64,000 nucleotides of DNA, taken from the NCBI RefSeq assembly GCF_000223905.1, contig NC_015948.1, positions 2,931,272 through 2,995,271 of the forward strand, given 5' to 3'. Made by a program: the position numbers and the translations under genes. Source of the DNA: Haloarcula hispanica ATCC 33960 (lineage in GTDB: Archaea > Halobacteriota > Halobacteria > Halobacteriales > Haloarculaceae). This document shows, piece by piece, positions 16,798 through 25,847 of this stretch. Positions within the stretch are counted from its first letter, which is position 1. Every line of letters begins with the position of its first letter. Under the pieces are notes generated by a model. The model did no database searches, was not told the DNA's origin, and saw only the letters and a list, made by a program, of their open reading frames with translations.

Positions 16798-17862
16798 TCA
16801 TTCCTCGCCGGACTCGTAGTGCTCGCCAGCGGCTTCTGGCAGGCGGGTTTTGCCCACTAGGGCGAGGACGACGATGACGGCGACGAACGGAATGGCCTGG
16901 ACCAGTGAATCGGGGACGGCGATGACATCGGCTGTCTGGAGGCGCAACTGGACGGCGTCGAGGCCGGCAAACAGCGTCGTCGACAGCAGCGCGCCGACCG
17001 GGTTGTAGTTGCCGAACAGATAGGCGACGATGGCGATGAACCCCTTGCCGTTGACCATCGTCGGGCCGTTGCCGGTGAACTGGCCGATGTTGATGGCCAG
17101 CGCGGCCCCACCCATCCCCGAGAGGACGCCGGAGAGGAGGACGGCTGCGTAGCGGACGCGGGACACGTCGACGCCAGCGGTGTCCAGCGCCTTCGGGTTC
17201 TCGCCGGCGGCCCGGACCCAGCGGCCGAAGGTGGTGCGGTTCAGCACGTACCACGACGCCGCCACGGCGAGGAACATGATGTACACCGCGGGCGAGGCGT
17301 CGAACAGCGCGCCGAAGAACGGGATGTCGGCCAGCGCCGGGACTGTTATCGTATCGAAGGTGCCGACGTTGCTGGTGTTCGGCCCGCCGTAGAACACCTG
17401 CGAGGCGAACGGCGCGAGGCCGAGCGCGATGAGCCAGACGGCCAGGCCGGCGATGATCTGGTCGGCGCGGAACTCGATACAGACGACGGCGAACACGGCA
17501 GCGAGCAGCGTCGACGCGACGATGCCGATGAGGAACCCGAGCCACAGCGAGCCGGTGGCGTCGGCCCCGAAGATAGCTGCGAAGGCCGAGATGATGAGCA
17601 GGCCTTCGAGCCCGATGTTGATGATGCCGCTCTTCTCGGCGAAGATGCCGCCAAGCGCGGCCAGCACGATCGGGACCGAGAGCCGTAGCGTCGAGGACAG
17701 CGTCGATTTCGAGGCCAGTACCCAGAATATCTGACCGGGAGTCGACGCCGGCGCAAGGAGGCCGAATCCGGCGAGGATGGCCAGTAGGAGGAACGCCGCG
17801 GCGGCGATGAACAGCCGGCCTGACATCGACGAGAGTCGCTCCATGGCGCTGTCGTTAGTCAT
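16798..17862 (-). CDS. Nucleoside-type ABC transporter permease (BMP family system, second permease)
   Basis: This 354-residue integral membrane protein has about 8-9 hydrophobic segments and the family motif EKSGIINIGLEGLLIISAF, typical of permeases paired with BMP-family binding proteins. The start at 17862 overlaps the upstream permease gene by 8 bases, giving an operon with translational coupling. It forms the import channel together with that permease. Confidence 0.9.
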   Translation of the reverse strand: MTNDSAMERLSSMSGRLFIAAAAFLLLAILAGFGLLAPASTPGQIFWVLASKSTLSSTLRLSVPIVLAALGGIFAEKSGIINIGLEGLLIISAFAAIFGADATGSLWLGFLIGIVASTLLAAVFAVVCIEFRADQIIAGLAVWLIALGLAPFASQVFYGGPNTSNVGTFDTITVPALADIPFFGALFDASPAVYIMFLAVAASWYVLNRTTFGRWVRAAGENPKALDTAGVDVSRVRYAAVLLSGVLSGMGGAALAINIGQFTGNGPTMVNGKGFIAIVAYLFGNYNPVGALLSTTLFAGLDAVQLRLQTADVIAVPDSLVQAIPFVAVIVVLALVGKTRLPEAAGEHYESGEE

Positions 17863-19135
17863 CGGCACCACCTCCCGCGGTCGCGGTGGCCTGTCTGTCG
17901 CGCTGTCCCCTTGCGAGCCGCCGACCGATGATACGGAAGAACTCCGGCATCGCGACGAACAGGATGATGAGCCCGCGCAGGACACCGACCAGCTGTGGCG
18001 GCACGTTAGTCGCGAACGCCACCACGTTCGAACCGGACTTGAGGACGCCGAACAGGAGCGCGGCGAAGACGGCCCCGATGGGGTTGTTGCCGGCGAGGAT
18101 GGAGACGGTGATCCCGTCGAAGCCGTAGCTCGGGATGCCAGTCTGGAACTTCCCGAGCGTCATCATCACGAACACGGCCCCGCCGATACCACCGAGTGCA
18201 CCGGACAGCGTCAGCGACGTCAGGATGGTCCGGGCGGAGTCGACACCGCCGTACTCCGCGGCCGCGGGCTGGATGCCGGCGGTCCGCAGGTCGTAGCCGA
18301 AGGCCGTGTGTTCGAGCAGGTAGTAGACGCCGCCGACGAACAGGAGCGCAATCAGGAGCGCGAGCAAGGAGAAGTCCGTCCGCGGGTCGAACAGGATCGA
18401 GGGGAACTGTCCCTCGACGGGCAGTGTTCGGGTCTGTGTCGCCTGGCTCGTCGGGTCGGCGAAGTGGTTCCGGACGAGATACAGCGAGACCCGGACAGCG
18501 ACGAAGTTGAGCATGATAGTGGTAATTACCTCGTTCGCGTCGGCGTAAGCTTTCAACGCGCCGGGTATCGCACCGTAGAGGCCGCCACCGATTGCGCCGG
18601 CGAGCAGCCCGAGCGGGATGAACAGAACGAGGGCGATTGTTCCGGAGACCAGCGAGCCGGCCCACAACACCGTCAGTGCGGCCGCCAGCGCGCCGATGAT
18701 GAGCTGGCCCTGCGTCCCGATGTTGAAGATGCCCGCACGGAAGGCTAAGGCGACCGAGAGTCCGGTGAACACCAGAATCGTCGTCTCCCGAAGCGTCGCC
18801 GCGAACTGCGCGTTCAGCGGCGACCAGCCGCCCGTGAAGGGGTCACCCAATGCGCCGAGGAACAGGCGGTTGAACACGTAGAACGGGTCGTAGCACAGCG
18901 TCGTGGAACCAAAGGAAAGTACCGGCGACCGACACGTCGCCATCAGTCCCGCAGCGGTGACGATGACCGTCCCGACGACGAGAGAGAGCAACAGCGCCGA
19001 GACGGCGATGAGAATCCGCTCGCCGACGGAGGTCTGGCCCAGCCTGATGAGTCGCTGCCGGTACTGTGACCACCGGTCGTCCGAGGCCGGTGCCGGCGGG
19101 TCGTCGCCGTTCCGCGACGGGCCGTCGTCGCTCAT
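17855..19135 (-). CDS. Nucleoside-type ABC transporter permease (first permease)
   Basis: This 426-residue permease has a polar acidic N-terminus (residues 1-40) and about 9-10 TM segments. It contains the motif RAGIFNIGTQGQLIIGAL, the counterpart of the motif in its partner. It overlaps the ATPase gene by 4 bases and the second permease by 8 bases. Together with the ATPase and the BMP lipoprotein it makes a complete importer, probably for nucleosides. Confidence 0.9.
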   Translation of the reverse strand: MSDDGPSRNGDDPPAPASDDRWSQYRQRLIRLGQTSVGERILIAVSALLLSLVVGTVIVTAAGLMATCRSPVLSFGSTTLCYDPFYVFNRLFLGALGDPFTGGWSPLNAQFAATLRETTILVFTGLSVALAFRAGIFNIGTQGQLIIGALAAALTVLWAGSLVSGTIALVLFIPLGLLAGAIGGGLYGAIPGALKAYADANEVITTIMLNFVAVRVSLYLVRNHFADPTSQATQTRTLPVEGQFPSILFDPRTDFSLLALLIALLFVGGVYYLLEHTAFGYDLRTAGIQPAAAEYGGVDSARTILTSLTLSGALGGIGGAVFVMMTLGKFQTGIPSYGFDGITVSILAGNNPIGAVFAALLFGVLKSGSNVVAFATNVPPQLVGVLRGLIILFVAMPEFFRIIGRRLARGQRDRQATATAGGGADD

Positions 19136-20688
19136 TGGTGACCCTCCCCGTTCGCCGCAATGGTCGGGACGGCGTCAGGTTGCTGCCCGGCCATCAGCAG
19201 TCCGAGCTGTTCCTCGGTCACGCGCTCGGGGTCGACGATGTCGACGATCTCGCCCTCGTAGACGACGGCGAGACGGTCCGAGAGCGACTGGACCTCGTCG
19301 AGGTTCGAGGAGATGAGCAACACGGCCCGGCCCGCTTCGCGGAGCGCGTTGATCTGATCGTGGATGAACTCCATCGACCCTACGTCCACGCCGCGGGTGG
19401 GGTGGGAGGCGACGACGAGACGCGGGTCCCGGGCGAACTCCCGGCCGACGACGAACTTCTGCTGGTTCCCGCCGGAGAGGGACTTGGCGTGGGCGTTGGC
19501 ATCCGGCGGCCGAACGTCGTACTCTTCGATTATCTCCTCCGCGTGGTCGCGCGTGTGGTTCCAGTCGATGCGCCCCTTCGAGGTGTAGTCGGCCGCGTGC
19601 TGGCTCCCTAGCAGGCCGTTCTCGACGAGGTCGAAGTCCATCACCAGTCCCCGCTCCTGTCGGTCTTCCGGGATGTAGGCCAGCCCGGCCTCGATGCGCT
19701 CCCGGCGGCTGTCGGTGGTCCGGTCGACGCCGTCGTAGGTAATCGTCCCCTCGTCAGGCATTTGGAGCCCGGTAATTGCCTCGACCAGTTCCGACTGGCC
19801 GTTCCCGTCGACGCCGGCGATACCGAGTACCTCGCCGGCCCGGACCTCGAGCGAAATCCCGTCGACTGCGCGGACACCCCGGTCGTCCTCCACGACGAGG
19901 TCCGAAACCGCAAGAATAGACCGGCCCGGCTCGGCGGGCTCCCGGTCGAGATCCAGCAGCACCTCTCGGCCGACCATCATCTCGGCCAGTTCCTCCCGAG
20001 TAATATCGTCGGCGGGCACCGTCCCGACGTTTTTCCCCTCGCGCAGGACGGTGATTTCGTCGGCAGCCTCCATCGCCTCGCCGAGCTTGTGCGTGATGAA
20101 GATAATCGTCTTGCCCTGGTCGGTCAGCTCTTCGAGCACGCGAAAGAGGTCCTCGACTTCCTGTGGCGTGAGTACTGCCGTCGGTTCGTCCAGAATCAGG
20201 ACGTCTGCGCCGCGGTAGAGCGCTTTGAGGATCTCGACGCGCTGCTGGACGCCGACGCCGACGTCTTCGATGCGGGCGTCGGGGTCCACGTCGAACCCGT
20301 ATCGCTCGGACAGTTCACGGACCTGTTCTCGGGACTGTTCGCTGTCAACCGTGAGTCCAAGCCACTTGCGGGGCTCGTTCCCAAGCGTGATGTTTTCGGT
20401 GACGGTCATCGGATCGACCAGCATGAAGTGCTGGTGGATCATACCGACACCCTCGTCGATGGCGTCGCGTGGCGAGTCGAACTGCTGTGTCTCGCCGTGC
20501 ACGTTGACCGTCCCCTCGGTGGGCTGGTAGAGCCCGTAGAGGACGTTCATCAGGGTGGTTTTTCCCGCACCGTTCTCGCCGAGCAGTGCGTGAACCGTCC
20601 CCTTCTCAACCGCCAGATCGACGTCGTCATTCGCGACTACCCCCGGAAACCGCTTTGTAATACCATCGAGGTGGACGGCCTGTTCCAT
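19132..20688 (-). CDS. ABC transporter ATPase with two nucleotide-binding domains
   Basis: This 518-residue protein has tandem ABC domains. The first has Walker A GENGAGKTT, and a Walker B VLILDEPTAVLTPQ. The second has GVDGNGQSELVE in place of a canonical Walker A and signature LSGGNQQKFV with LVVASHPTRGVD. This asymmetry is normal for the sugar/nucleoside (RbsA/YufO-like) class. It energises import by the two downstream permeases. The BMP gene lies 174 bases upstream. Confidence 0.93.
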   Translation of the reverse strand: MEQAVHLDGITKRFPGVVANDDVDLAVEKGTVHALLGENGAGKTTLMNVLYGLYQPTEGTVNVHGETQQFDSPRDAIDEGVGMIHQHFMLVDPMTVTENITLGNEPRKWLGLTVDSEQSREQVRELSERYGFDVDPDARIEDVGVGVQQRVEILKALYRGADVLILDEPTAVLTPQEVEDLFRVLEELTDQGKTIIFITHKLGEAMEAADEITVLREGKNVGTVPADDITREELAEMMVGREVLLDLDREPAEPGRSILAVSDLVVEDDRGVRAVDGISLEVRAGEVLGIAGVDGNGQSELVEAITGLQMPDEGTITYDGVDRTTDSRRERIEAGLAYIPEDRQERGLVMDFDLVENGLLGSQHAADYTSKGRIDWNHTRDHAEEIIEEYDVRPPDANAHAKSLSGGNQQKFVVGREFARDPRLVVASHPTRGVDVGSMEFIHDQINALREAGRAVLLISSNLDEVQSLSDRLAVVYEGEIVDIVDPERVTEEQLGLLMAGQQPDAVPTIAANGEGHQ

Positions 20689-20862
20689 ACTCTGAGCCGT
20701 TACCTTCCCGTTGTTTTAACTTCACGGTTCCACATGTCTGGCAAAAATATGCGGCAACCGCGTGTGTGGCCGCGGTGACTCGGACGGATTGTTGTATATT
20801 ATTTTCGGATAATTCCGACCGCGGGGGCGGAACAGATCGGCAAATCGCTTTAACGATCCGTC

Positions 20863-21981
20863 TCAGGCGTTGTCGGGGTCAGTCGGAACGCTGATGTCGC
20901 CGTCGATGATACTCTGGCGGACCTCGGACACCTCGTCTTTGACGCCCTGTGGGATCTCCGAGCCGAGCTGCTGGCCGTACACCGCTTCGACACCGTTCTG
21001 TTCGAGACCGAGCGTGTTCACGGCACCGCCCTCGAAGTTGTCGTTGACGACGGATTCGACCGACGTGTACACCGCGTTGTCGACGCGTTTGACCATACTC
21101 GCGAGGATGACGTCGCTGAAGTCCGCTTTCGTGACCGACTGGTCGCGGTCGACGCCGACTGCGAAGCGCCCCGCCTCCTGGGCCGCACGGAACACGCCGG
21201 TCCCGGTGTTACCGGCCGCGTGGTAGACGATGTCAGCACCGGATTCGTACATCGAGAGGGCCGCCTCCTGTCCGCCGGAGGGGTCGTTGAAGTCGCCGAC
21301 GTAGGCCGACTGGACCTCGACGTCCTCCTCCGCGTGCTTGACGCCGGCTTTGTAGCCGGCCTCGAAGCGACCGATGAGGTCACCCTCGACACCGCCGACG
21401 AAACCGACGCTCGCGGAGTCACCCTGCGTGGATCCGGCTCCAGCCGAGAAGTCCTGGCTGGTCAGCTTCGCGGCCATCAGTCCGATGAGGAACGAGCCCT
21501 GATGCTCACCGAACACGTACGAGCCGACGTTGTCCGCCTCGACGACGGAGTCGACGATCATGAAGTTCTGGTCCGGGTATTGTTCGGCGGTTTCTGTAAG
21601 GGCGTCCGCCTGCAGGAAGCCGATACAGCAGACGAGGTCGTAGTCCGGGTTCGAGGACTGCGCGTACTGCTGCTGGAGGCTACCGAAGTCCTGTACCGCT
21701 TCCGGCTGAGACTCGTCGTATTCGATACTCAGCTCGTCTGCCGCTCGGATAGCGCCGGTCTGAGCCTGGTCGTTGAACGACCCGTCACCGAGCCCGCCCG
21801 TCGCGTACACCATTCCGACACGAGCGGCCGGGCCGCTGTCGCCGCCGTCCCCGCCGTCGCTGTCGGTGTCCCCGCCGTCGCCTCCGTCGCCGTCCCCGCC
21901 ATCGCCACCGAGGCATCCGGCTAACCCGATTGCAGTTGCGGTACCAACACTACTGATGAACGTGCGTCTCCGCTGTGACAT
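20863..21981 (-). CDS. BMP family substrate-binding lipoprotein
   Basis: This 372-residue binding protein starts MSQRRRTFISS with a twin-arginine motif and a lipobox GLAGC. It is therefore predicted to be a Tat-exported lipoprotein on the outer face of the membrane. A Gly/Asp-rich linker (residues 24-55) precedes the BMP (PnrA-like) domain, with MVYATGGLGDGSFNDQ and DIVYHAAGNTGTGV. PnrA relatives bind purine nucleosides. It heads the ABC operon; the start at 21981 is set by the export signal. Confidence 0.92.
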   Translation of the reverse strand: MSQRRRTFISSVGTATAIGLAGCLGGDGGDGDGGDGGDTDSDGGDGGDSGPAARVGMVYATGGLGDGSFNDQAQTGAIRAADELSIEYDESQPEAVQDFGSLQQQYAQSSNPDYDLVCCIGFLQADALTETAEQYPDQNFMIVDSVVEADNVGSYVFGEHQGSFLIGLMAAKLTSQDFSAGAGSTQGDSASVGFVGGVEGDLIGRFEAGYKAGVKHAEEDVEVQSAYVGDFNDPSGGQEAALSMYESGADIVYHAAGNTGTGVFRAAQEAGRFAVGVDRDQSVTKADFSDVILASMVKRVDNAVYTSVESVVNDNFEGGAVNTLGLEQNGVEAVYGQQLGSEIPQGVKDEVSEVRQSIIDGDISVPTDPDNA

Positions 21982-22186
21982 GTCCCACCAGCGGTGTCGA
22001 TAGGCGTTAAAGACTTCGGTGTCGCACATTAGCCACACCGGCGACAAATCATGGCAAGGCGGGCCGATCGGCTGTCGATACCGACGCCGCGGACATTTTA
22101 TGTACTGGGTGTGAACGGCTGGCAATGACAATCTGGTCGCGTTCACACAGCAGCAACTGGCAGGCCCTGACGGGGCCCAGCACGCG

Positions 22187-23380
22187 GTGACTACCGTCGT
22201 CTTCGGGGCGCTGGTCGCCCTCGCGACGCTCACCGGGCTGGTGACAGCCTGGACACTCGGTGCGAACAGCAACTCACCGCCCTTCGCCCCGGCTATCGGC
22301 GCGAACGCCATTTCGACGATGCGCGCCGCCTTCATGATCGGCATCCTCGCCGCGCTGGGCGCACTGACCCAGGGCGGGAGTATCTCCGAGACAGTCGGAG
22401 CCGGCCTCATCGACGGTGTCGCCATCACATCGCTCGCAGCCATTGCCGGCCTGTTGACCGCGACGGGGTTCATGGCGTTCGGGATCTACTCGGGCTACCC
22501 CGTTCCAGCGGCGTTCGCGACGACGGGCGCGATGGTCGGCGTCGGGCTCTCGCTGGGCGGTCAGCCGGTCTTCGACACCTACCGCCGCATCATCACGTTC
22601 TGGCTGCTCGTCCCGCCAGTGTCGGGGAGCCTGGCCTATCTCACCGCGACCGTGTTGCGCCGGGACGACATCCCCGAGACGGTCGGCGTCCCGTTACTCG
22701 CCGGCGTCGTCGGCGGTATCGTCGCCAACGTCCAGTTGAGCATCATCCCGTCGCCGACCGGCACTGACCAGGGCTCGCTGGCCGGCTTCGCCGCGATGGT
22801 CGCTGGAACGGATATCGCCGCCGTCGCCGCGACGCTACTGGTCGCCGCCGGGAGCTTCTACTACATCCGCCGGCAGACCCAGGCCTCCGTCGACAAGGGC
22901 ATCAAGACCTTTCTCGTCGTTCTCGGCAGCGTCGTCGCCTTCTCCAGTGGTGGCAGTCAGGTCGGCCTCGCGACCGGCCCGCTGGAGAACCTCTACGGCA
23001 CCGAACTCGGCCTGCCCGGGTTCGTGTTGCTGGCACTCGGTGCGGTGGGCATCCTCGGCGGGGCGTGGATGGGCGCGCCTCGCCTGCTACAGGCGACCTC
23101 CCGCGAGTACGCACAGCTGGGCGTCCGGCGCTCAATCGCCGCACTGGTTCCCGGGTTCATCATCGCACAGGCCGCCATCGCGCTGGGCATCCCCATCTCG
23201 TTCAACAACATCATCATCTCCGGGGTCATCGGCGGCGGCCTGGCTGGCGGCTCCGCCGGCGTCTCGCGCCGGAAAATTGGCGTGACTGTCGGGTTCTGGC
23301 TCAGCACACTCGTCACCAGCGTCGTGCTCGGCTACGGCGTGTATCAGGTTCTGGAAGCGGCCCTCGGCAGCCAAGCGTGA
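22187..23380 (+). CDS. PiT-family inorganic phosphate transporter
   Basis: This 397-residue membrane protein has about 10 TM segments and the duplicated PiT signatures, GANSNSPPFAPAIGANAIS near the N-terminus and FSSGGSQVGLATGPLENLY in the second half. It imports phosphate using an ion gradient. The start is a GTG. A Usp-family gene converges 30 bases downstream, a pairing I have often seen with haloarchaeal transporters. Confidence 0.92.
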   Translation: MTTVVFGALVALATLTGLVTAWTLGANSNSPPFAPAIGANAISTMRAAFMIGILAALGALTQGGSISETVGAGLIDGVAITSLAAIAGLLTATGFMAFGIYSGYPVPAAFATTGAMVGVGLSLGGQPVFDTYRRIITFWLLVPPVSGSLAYLTATVLRRDDIPETVGVPLLAGVVGGIVANVQLSIIPSPTGTDQGSLAGFAAMVAGTDIAAVAATLLVAAGSFYYIRRQTQASVDKGIKTFLVVLGSVVAFSSGGSQVGLATGPLENLYGTELGLPGFVLLALGAVGILGGAWMGAPRLLQATSREYAQLGVRRSIAALVPGFIIAQAAIALGIPISFNNIIISGVIGGGLAGGSAGVSRRKIGVTVGFWLSTLVTSVVLGYGVYQVLEAALGSQA

Positions 23381-23410
23381 AAAGCTCCCGCGTGCTGTCC
23401 GGGTCGACGA

Positions 23411-23842
23411 CTACCGGACGACCGTCACCGTCACCGGGGCTTCGCTGACGACCGCCGTCGCAACGGTCCCGAGCAACCGCCTGGCGATCTCGTTTCGCGT
23501 CTCGCTGTGACCACCCATCACTACCTGGTCCACGTCGACCTCCTCGACGTAGTCCAGAATCGTTTCGGCTGGATCACCGGTCTCGACGGCTGTCTCGACC
23601 TGCCGGCCGACTTCGTTGGCCTGCTGTGACGCCCGGTCGACGAGATTCGCGGCCCGCTCGTCGGCCGCCGCCCGGCGGTCCTCGTCCGGTTCGAGCATCC
23701 CGCCTTCGCTCATCCCGGTATCGAGCGGCGCGACGACGTTCAGGACCGTAATCCGACAGTCGAACGTCTCCAGCGCGTACGTCAGCGCCTCGTCAGCCAG
23801 CGGTGAGCCGTCCAGCGGGACGAGGACGTGCGTCGGTGCCAT
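23411..23842 (-). CDS. Universal stress protein (UspA family)
   Basis: This 143-residue Usp protein begins MAPTHVLVPLDGSPLADEAL and ends with VVMGGHSETRNEIARRLLGTVATAVVSEAPVTVTVVR. The G-x2-G-x9-G(S/T) ATP loop of other Usp proteins is only partly kept, with GT at the final position. The start at 23842 is the first Met before the conserved beta-strand; the longer frame upstream is not Usp-like. It may modulate the adjacent phosphate transporter, which is inference from context. Confidence 0.88.
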   Translation of the reverse strand: MAPTHVLVPLDGSPLADEALTYALETFDCRITVLNVVAPLDTGMSEGGMLEPDEDRRAAADERAANLVDRASQQANEVGRQVETAVETGDPAETILDYVEEVDVDQVVMGGHSETRNEIARRLLGTVATAVVSEAPVTVTVVR

Positions 23843-24016
23843 ATGTTCTCTCTGGCAGGAAGCTACAAGTAGCCACGGGCAAGCCGGCGCTTGCCAGATG
23901 TGTGTCAAGCCTGTCCCACATGAGTTCGAACCAGTGGAAGACTCGCTTCGCTCGTCTTCCAAGGCTCGAGTCCACTAATCACGACACTGTCGCTCACGGG
24001 TTGTTCGCGACAAGAA

Positions 24017-24040
24017 TAGTCCATCCTGGATTCGAACCAG
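24017..24040 (-). repeat. Truncated 3'-end copy of tRNA-Gln
   Basis: These 24 bases are identical to the 3' end of the tRNA-Gln gene (24132-24155), comprising the T-arm start, acceptor 3' strand and discriminator. They lie 115 bases downstream of it. Such tRNA 3' fragments are typical of integration by tyrosine recombinases. Confidence 0.7.
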
Positions 24041-24131
24041 AACCAGACGTGCTCGCTTCGCTGTGCGCGACTGGCGGGGTTCGAATCAGTAATTACGATT
24101 TCGCGGCTCGCGAGTTTGCTCGCCACAGAAA

Positions 24132-24204
24132 TAGTCCATCCTGGATTCGAACCAGGGTCGAAGCCCCCAGAAGGCTTCAGGATTGGCCTCTACCCCAATG
24201 GACT
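24132..24204 (-). tRNA. tRNA-Gln (anticodon CUG)
   Basis: On the minus strand the 73-base sequence folds as a cloverleaf: acceptor AGTCCAT/ATGGACT with discriminator A, D-arm containing GGGGTAGAGGCCA, anticodon stem AAGCC/GGCTT with loop TTCTGGG (anticodon CTG), and T-arm with GGTTCGAATCC. The A1-U72-type start is usual for archaeal tRNA-Gln. No intron is seen. It lies downstream of nothing obvious and has its own AT-poor surroundings. Confidence 0.93.
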
Positions 24205-24373
24205 GTGTGCACTCTACAGTATCGGGTGCCCCTTTGTAAGCGTTGCGCGATTCGGTCGGACATGAAGCGTGTCAGCAGCCCACACAACACCGCCAGGAGA
24301 ACAATAGCGTCATGCCTACGCTAGACGGCAAGACATCGACAGCGCTTTTTCGGGGTGCTGTGCACACTCGCGT

Positions 24374-24982
24374 ATGTACGTTGGACGATTTGTCGTCGTC
24401 AGTCCCGAGGTCGGTGCGTACCGTGTCTCCTCGCGCTCGTTCCCCAACCGCCAGGCAGTCCAGCGCGACGGGACAGTGACCGTCGAGCCGACGCCAGACG
24501 CGCCGGAGACGGACAACCCCTACATCTCCTACAACGGCGTCCGCGTCACCGAGCGCGGCGCGGTCATCGGGAACGGTTCACACGTCGACCCAATCGCCGA
24601 AAAGCTCGAACTCGGCTATCCGGCACGGGACGCTATCGCGGAGCCGCTCCTCTCGCTCGACTTCGAGAAGGACGACTACGACACGCCGCGGGTCGCCGGC
24701 ATCGTCGGCGTCGACGGGGCGGACCCGACGACCAACGCCGACGGGCCGGGGGCGGTCATCGGGACCGTCCGCCGGGACGCGCTGCTGGTCGAGGAAGTCA
24801 CCGAGCCGACGCTGGTGGCGACCTACGAGGAGGACAGTCCGACGGCGTTCGACCTGGCCGCGACCGACGCCAGCGATGTGGCCCGCGAGGTGTACGACCA
24901 CGAGTACGAGCACGCCGTCTGTTCGGCCGGCGTCGCGGGGTCGGCTGGCGAGTTCGACGTGGCAGTGTACAACGGGGAGTGA
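24374..24982 (+). CDS. purO: IMP cyclohydrolase, archaeal type
   Basis: This 202-residue enzyme closes FAICAR to IMP, the last step of purine synthesis, in archaea that lack the bacterial PurH cyclohydrolase domain. The N-terminus [20 protein letters not shown] and [10 protein letters not shown] match PurO. It is cytoplasmic and monocistronic as far as can be seen. Confidence 0.93.
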   Translation: MYVGRFVVVSPEVGAYRVSSRSFPNRQAVQRDGTVTVEPTPDAPETDNPYISYNGVRVTERGAVIGNGSHVDPIAEKLELGYPARDAIAEPLLSLDFEKDDYDTPRVAGIVGVDGADPTTNADGPGAVIGTVRRDALLVEEVTEPTLVATYEEDSPTAFDLAATDASDVAREVYDHEYEHAVCSAGVAGSAGEFDVAVYNGE

Positions 24983-25058
24983 GCAGATGGCCACGCAGCG
25001 GACACAGATACTGAGCCAGGACCGACACTCAAGACCCCACAGGGGGTAGACACTAGCA

Positions 25059-25757
25059 ATGGAACTCGGCATCCTCTCTGATATCCACGGCAATCGGGTG
25101 GCGCTAGCGGCGGTGCTTGCGGATATGCCGCCGGTTGACGGGCTGGTCTGTGCGGGCGACGTGGTCGGCTACAACCCCTGGCACGCCGACTGTGTCGACG
25201 CGATGCGGGGGCACACTGACGGGCTCCCCGCAGACGTTCCCTGGCCGACCGAAGAAGTCCCGACGGTGATGGGCAACCACGACAGGGCGGTCGCCGCCGA
25301 GACGCCGTTCGCGTTCAACGGGATGGCCCAGGCCGGCGTCGAACACGCCACGGAGCAGTTATCCGACGAGCAGATCGAGTGGCTGGCGGCGCTGCCCGAC
25401 GAGCGCCGCGTGTGTGACGGCCGGGTAAAACTCGTCCACGGCCACCCGGACGACCCGGACCACTATACGTTCCCCGAGGAATTCGGCCCGGACCTGCTGG
25501 GCGACGAGGACGTACTCGTGATGGGGCACACACACCATCAGCACCACGAGGTGTACGAGGACGGCATCGTGATGAACCCCGGAAGCGTGGGCCAGCCCCG
25601 CGACAAGGACCACCGGGCAGCCTACGCCGTGCTCGACCTCGCGGACCTGACTGTCGAGGAGCACCGCGTGGCCTACGACACGAGCGAGGTCATCGACGCG
25701 GTTACCGACGCTGACCTGCCGCGGCAAATCGGCTTCCGGTTGACGCAGGGCCGGTAG
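25059..25757 (+). CDS. Metallophosphoesterase (YfcE/MJ0936-type)
   Basis: This 232-residue calcineurin-like phosphoesterase has all metal-binding motifs in order: LSDIHGNRVAL, GDVVGYNP, GNHDRAV, LVHGHPDD and MGHTHHQH, then NPGSVGQPRD. It probably acts as a cytoplasmic phosphodiesterase or phosphatase; substrate unknown. The next gene, 90 bases away, is the ferredoxin fusion. Confidence 0.93.
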   Translation: MELGILSDIHGNRVALAAVLADMPPVDGLVCAGDVVGYNPWHADCVDAMRGHTDGLPADVPWPTEEVPTVMGNHDRAVAAETPFAFNGMAQAGVEHATEQLSDEQIEWLAALPDERRVCDGRVKLVHGHPDDPDHYTFPEEFGPDLLGDEDVLVMGHTHHQHHEVYEDGIVMNPGSVGQPRDKDHRAAYAVLDLADLTVEEHRVAYDTSEVIDAVTDADLPRQIGFRLTQGR

Positions 25758-25847
25758 CCACAGGGAGTGTACGTCGCCTGTCGCCGGCAGCCTGCAGAAA
25801 CTGCAGCGGGAGGAGGGAATTTATGTCCGTGACCGCTACCGTGTGGT

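Noticed and set aside
16342..16819. Several overlapping open frames in the leuS-ABC operon gap
   Set aside because: They exist on both strands because the palindromic GC-rich DNA lacks stops; the peptides show no domain and no haloarchaeal acidic bias.
21840..21905. Tandem GCCGTCCCCGCCGTC repeats suggesting a CRISPR or minisatellite
   Set aside because: They encode the Gly/Asp linker of the BMP lipoprotein and have no spacer structure.
24064..24090. A GGTTCGAATC-like word on the plus strand that might mark another tRNA
   Set aside because: No cloverleaf can be built around it; it is probably part of the degenerate tRNA-derived sequence.
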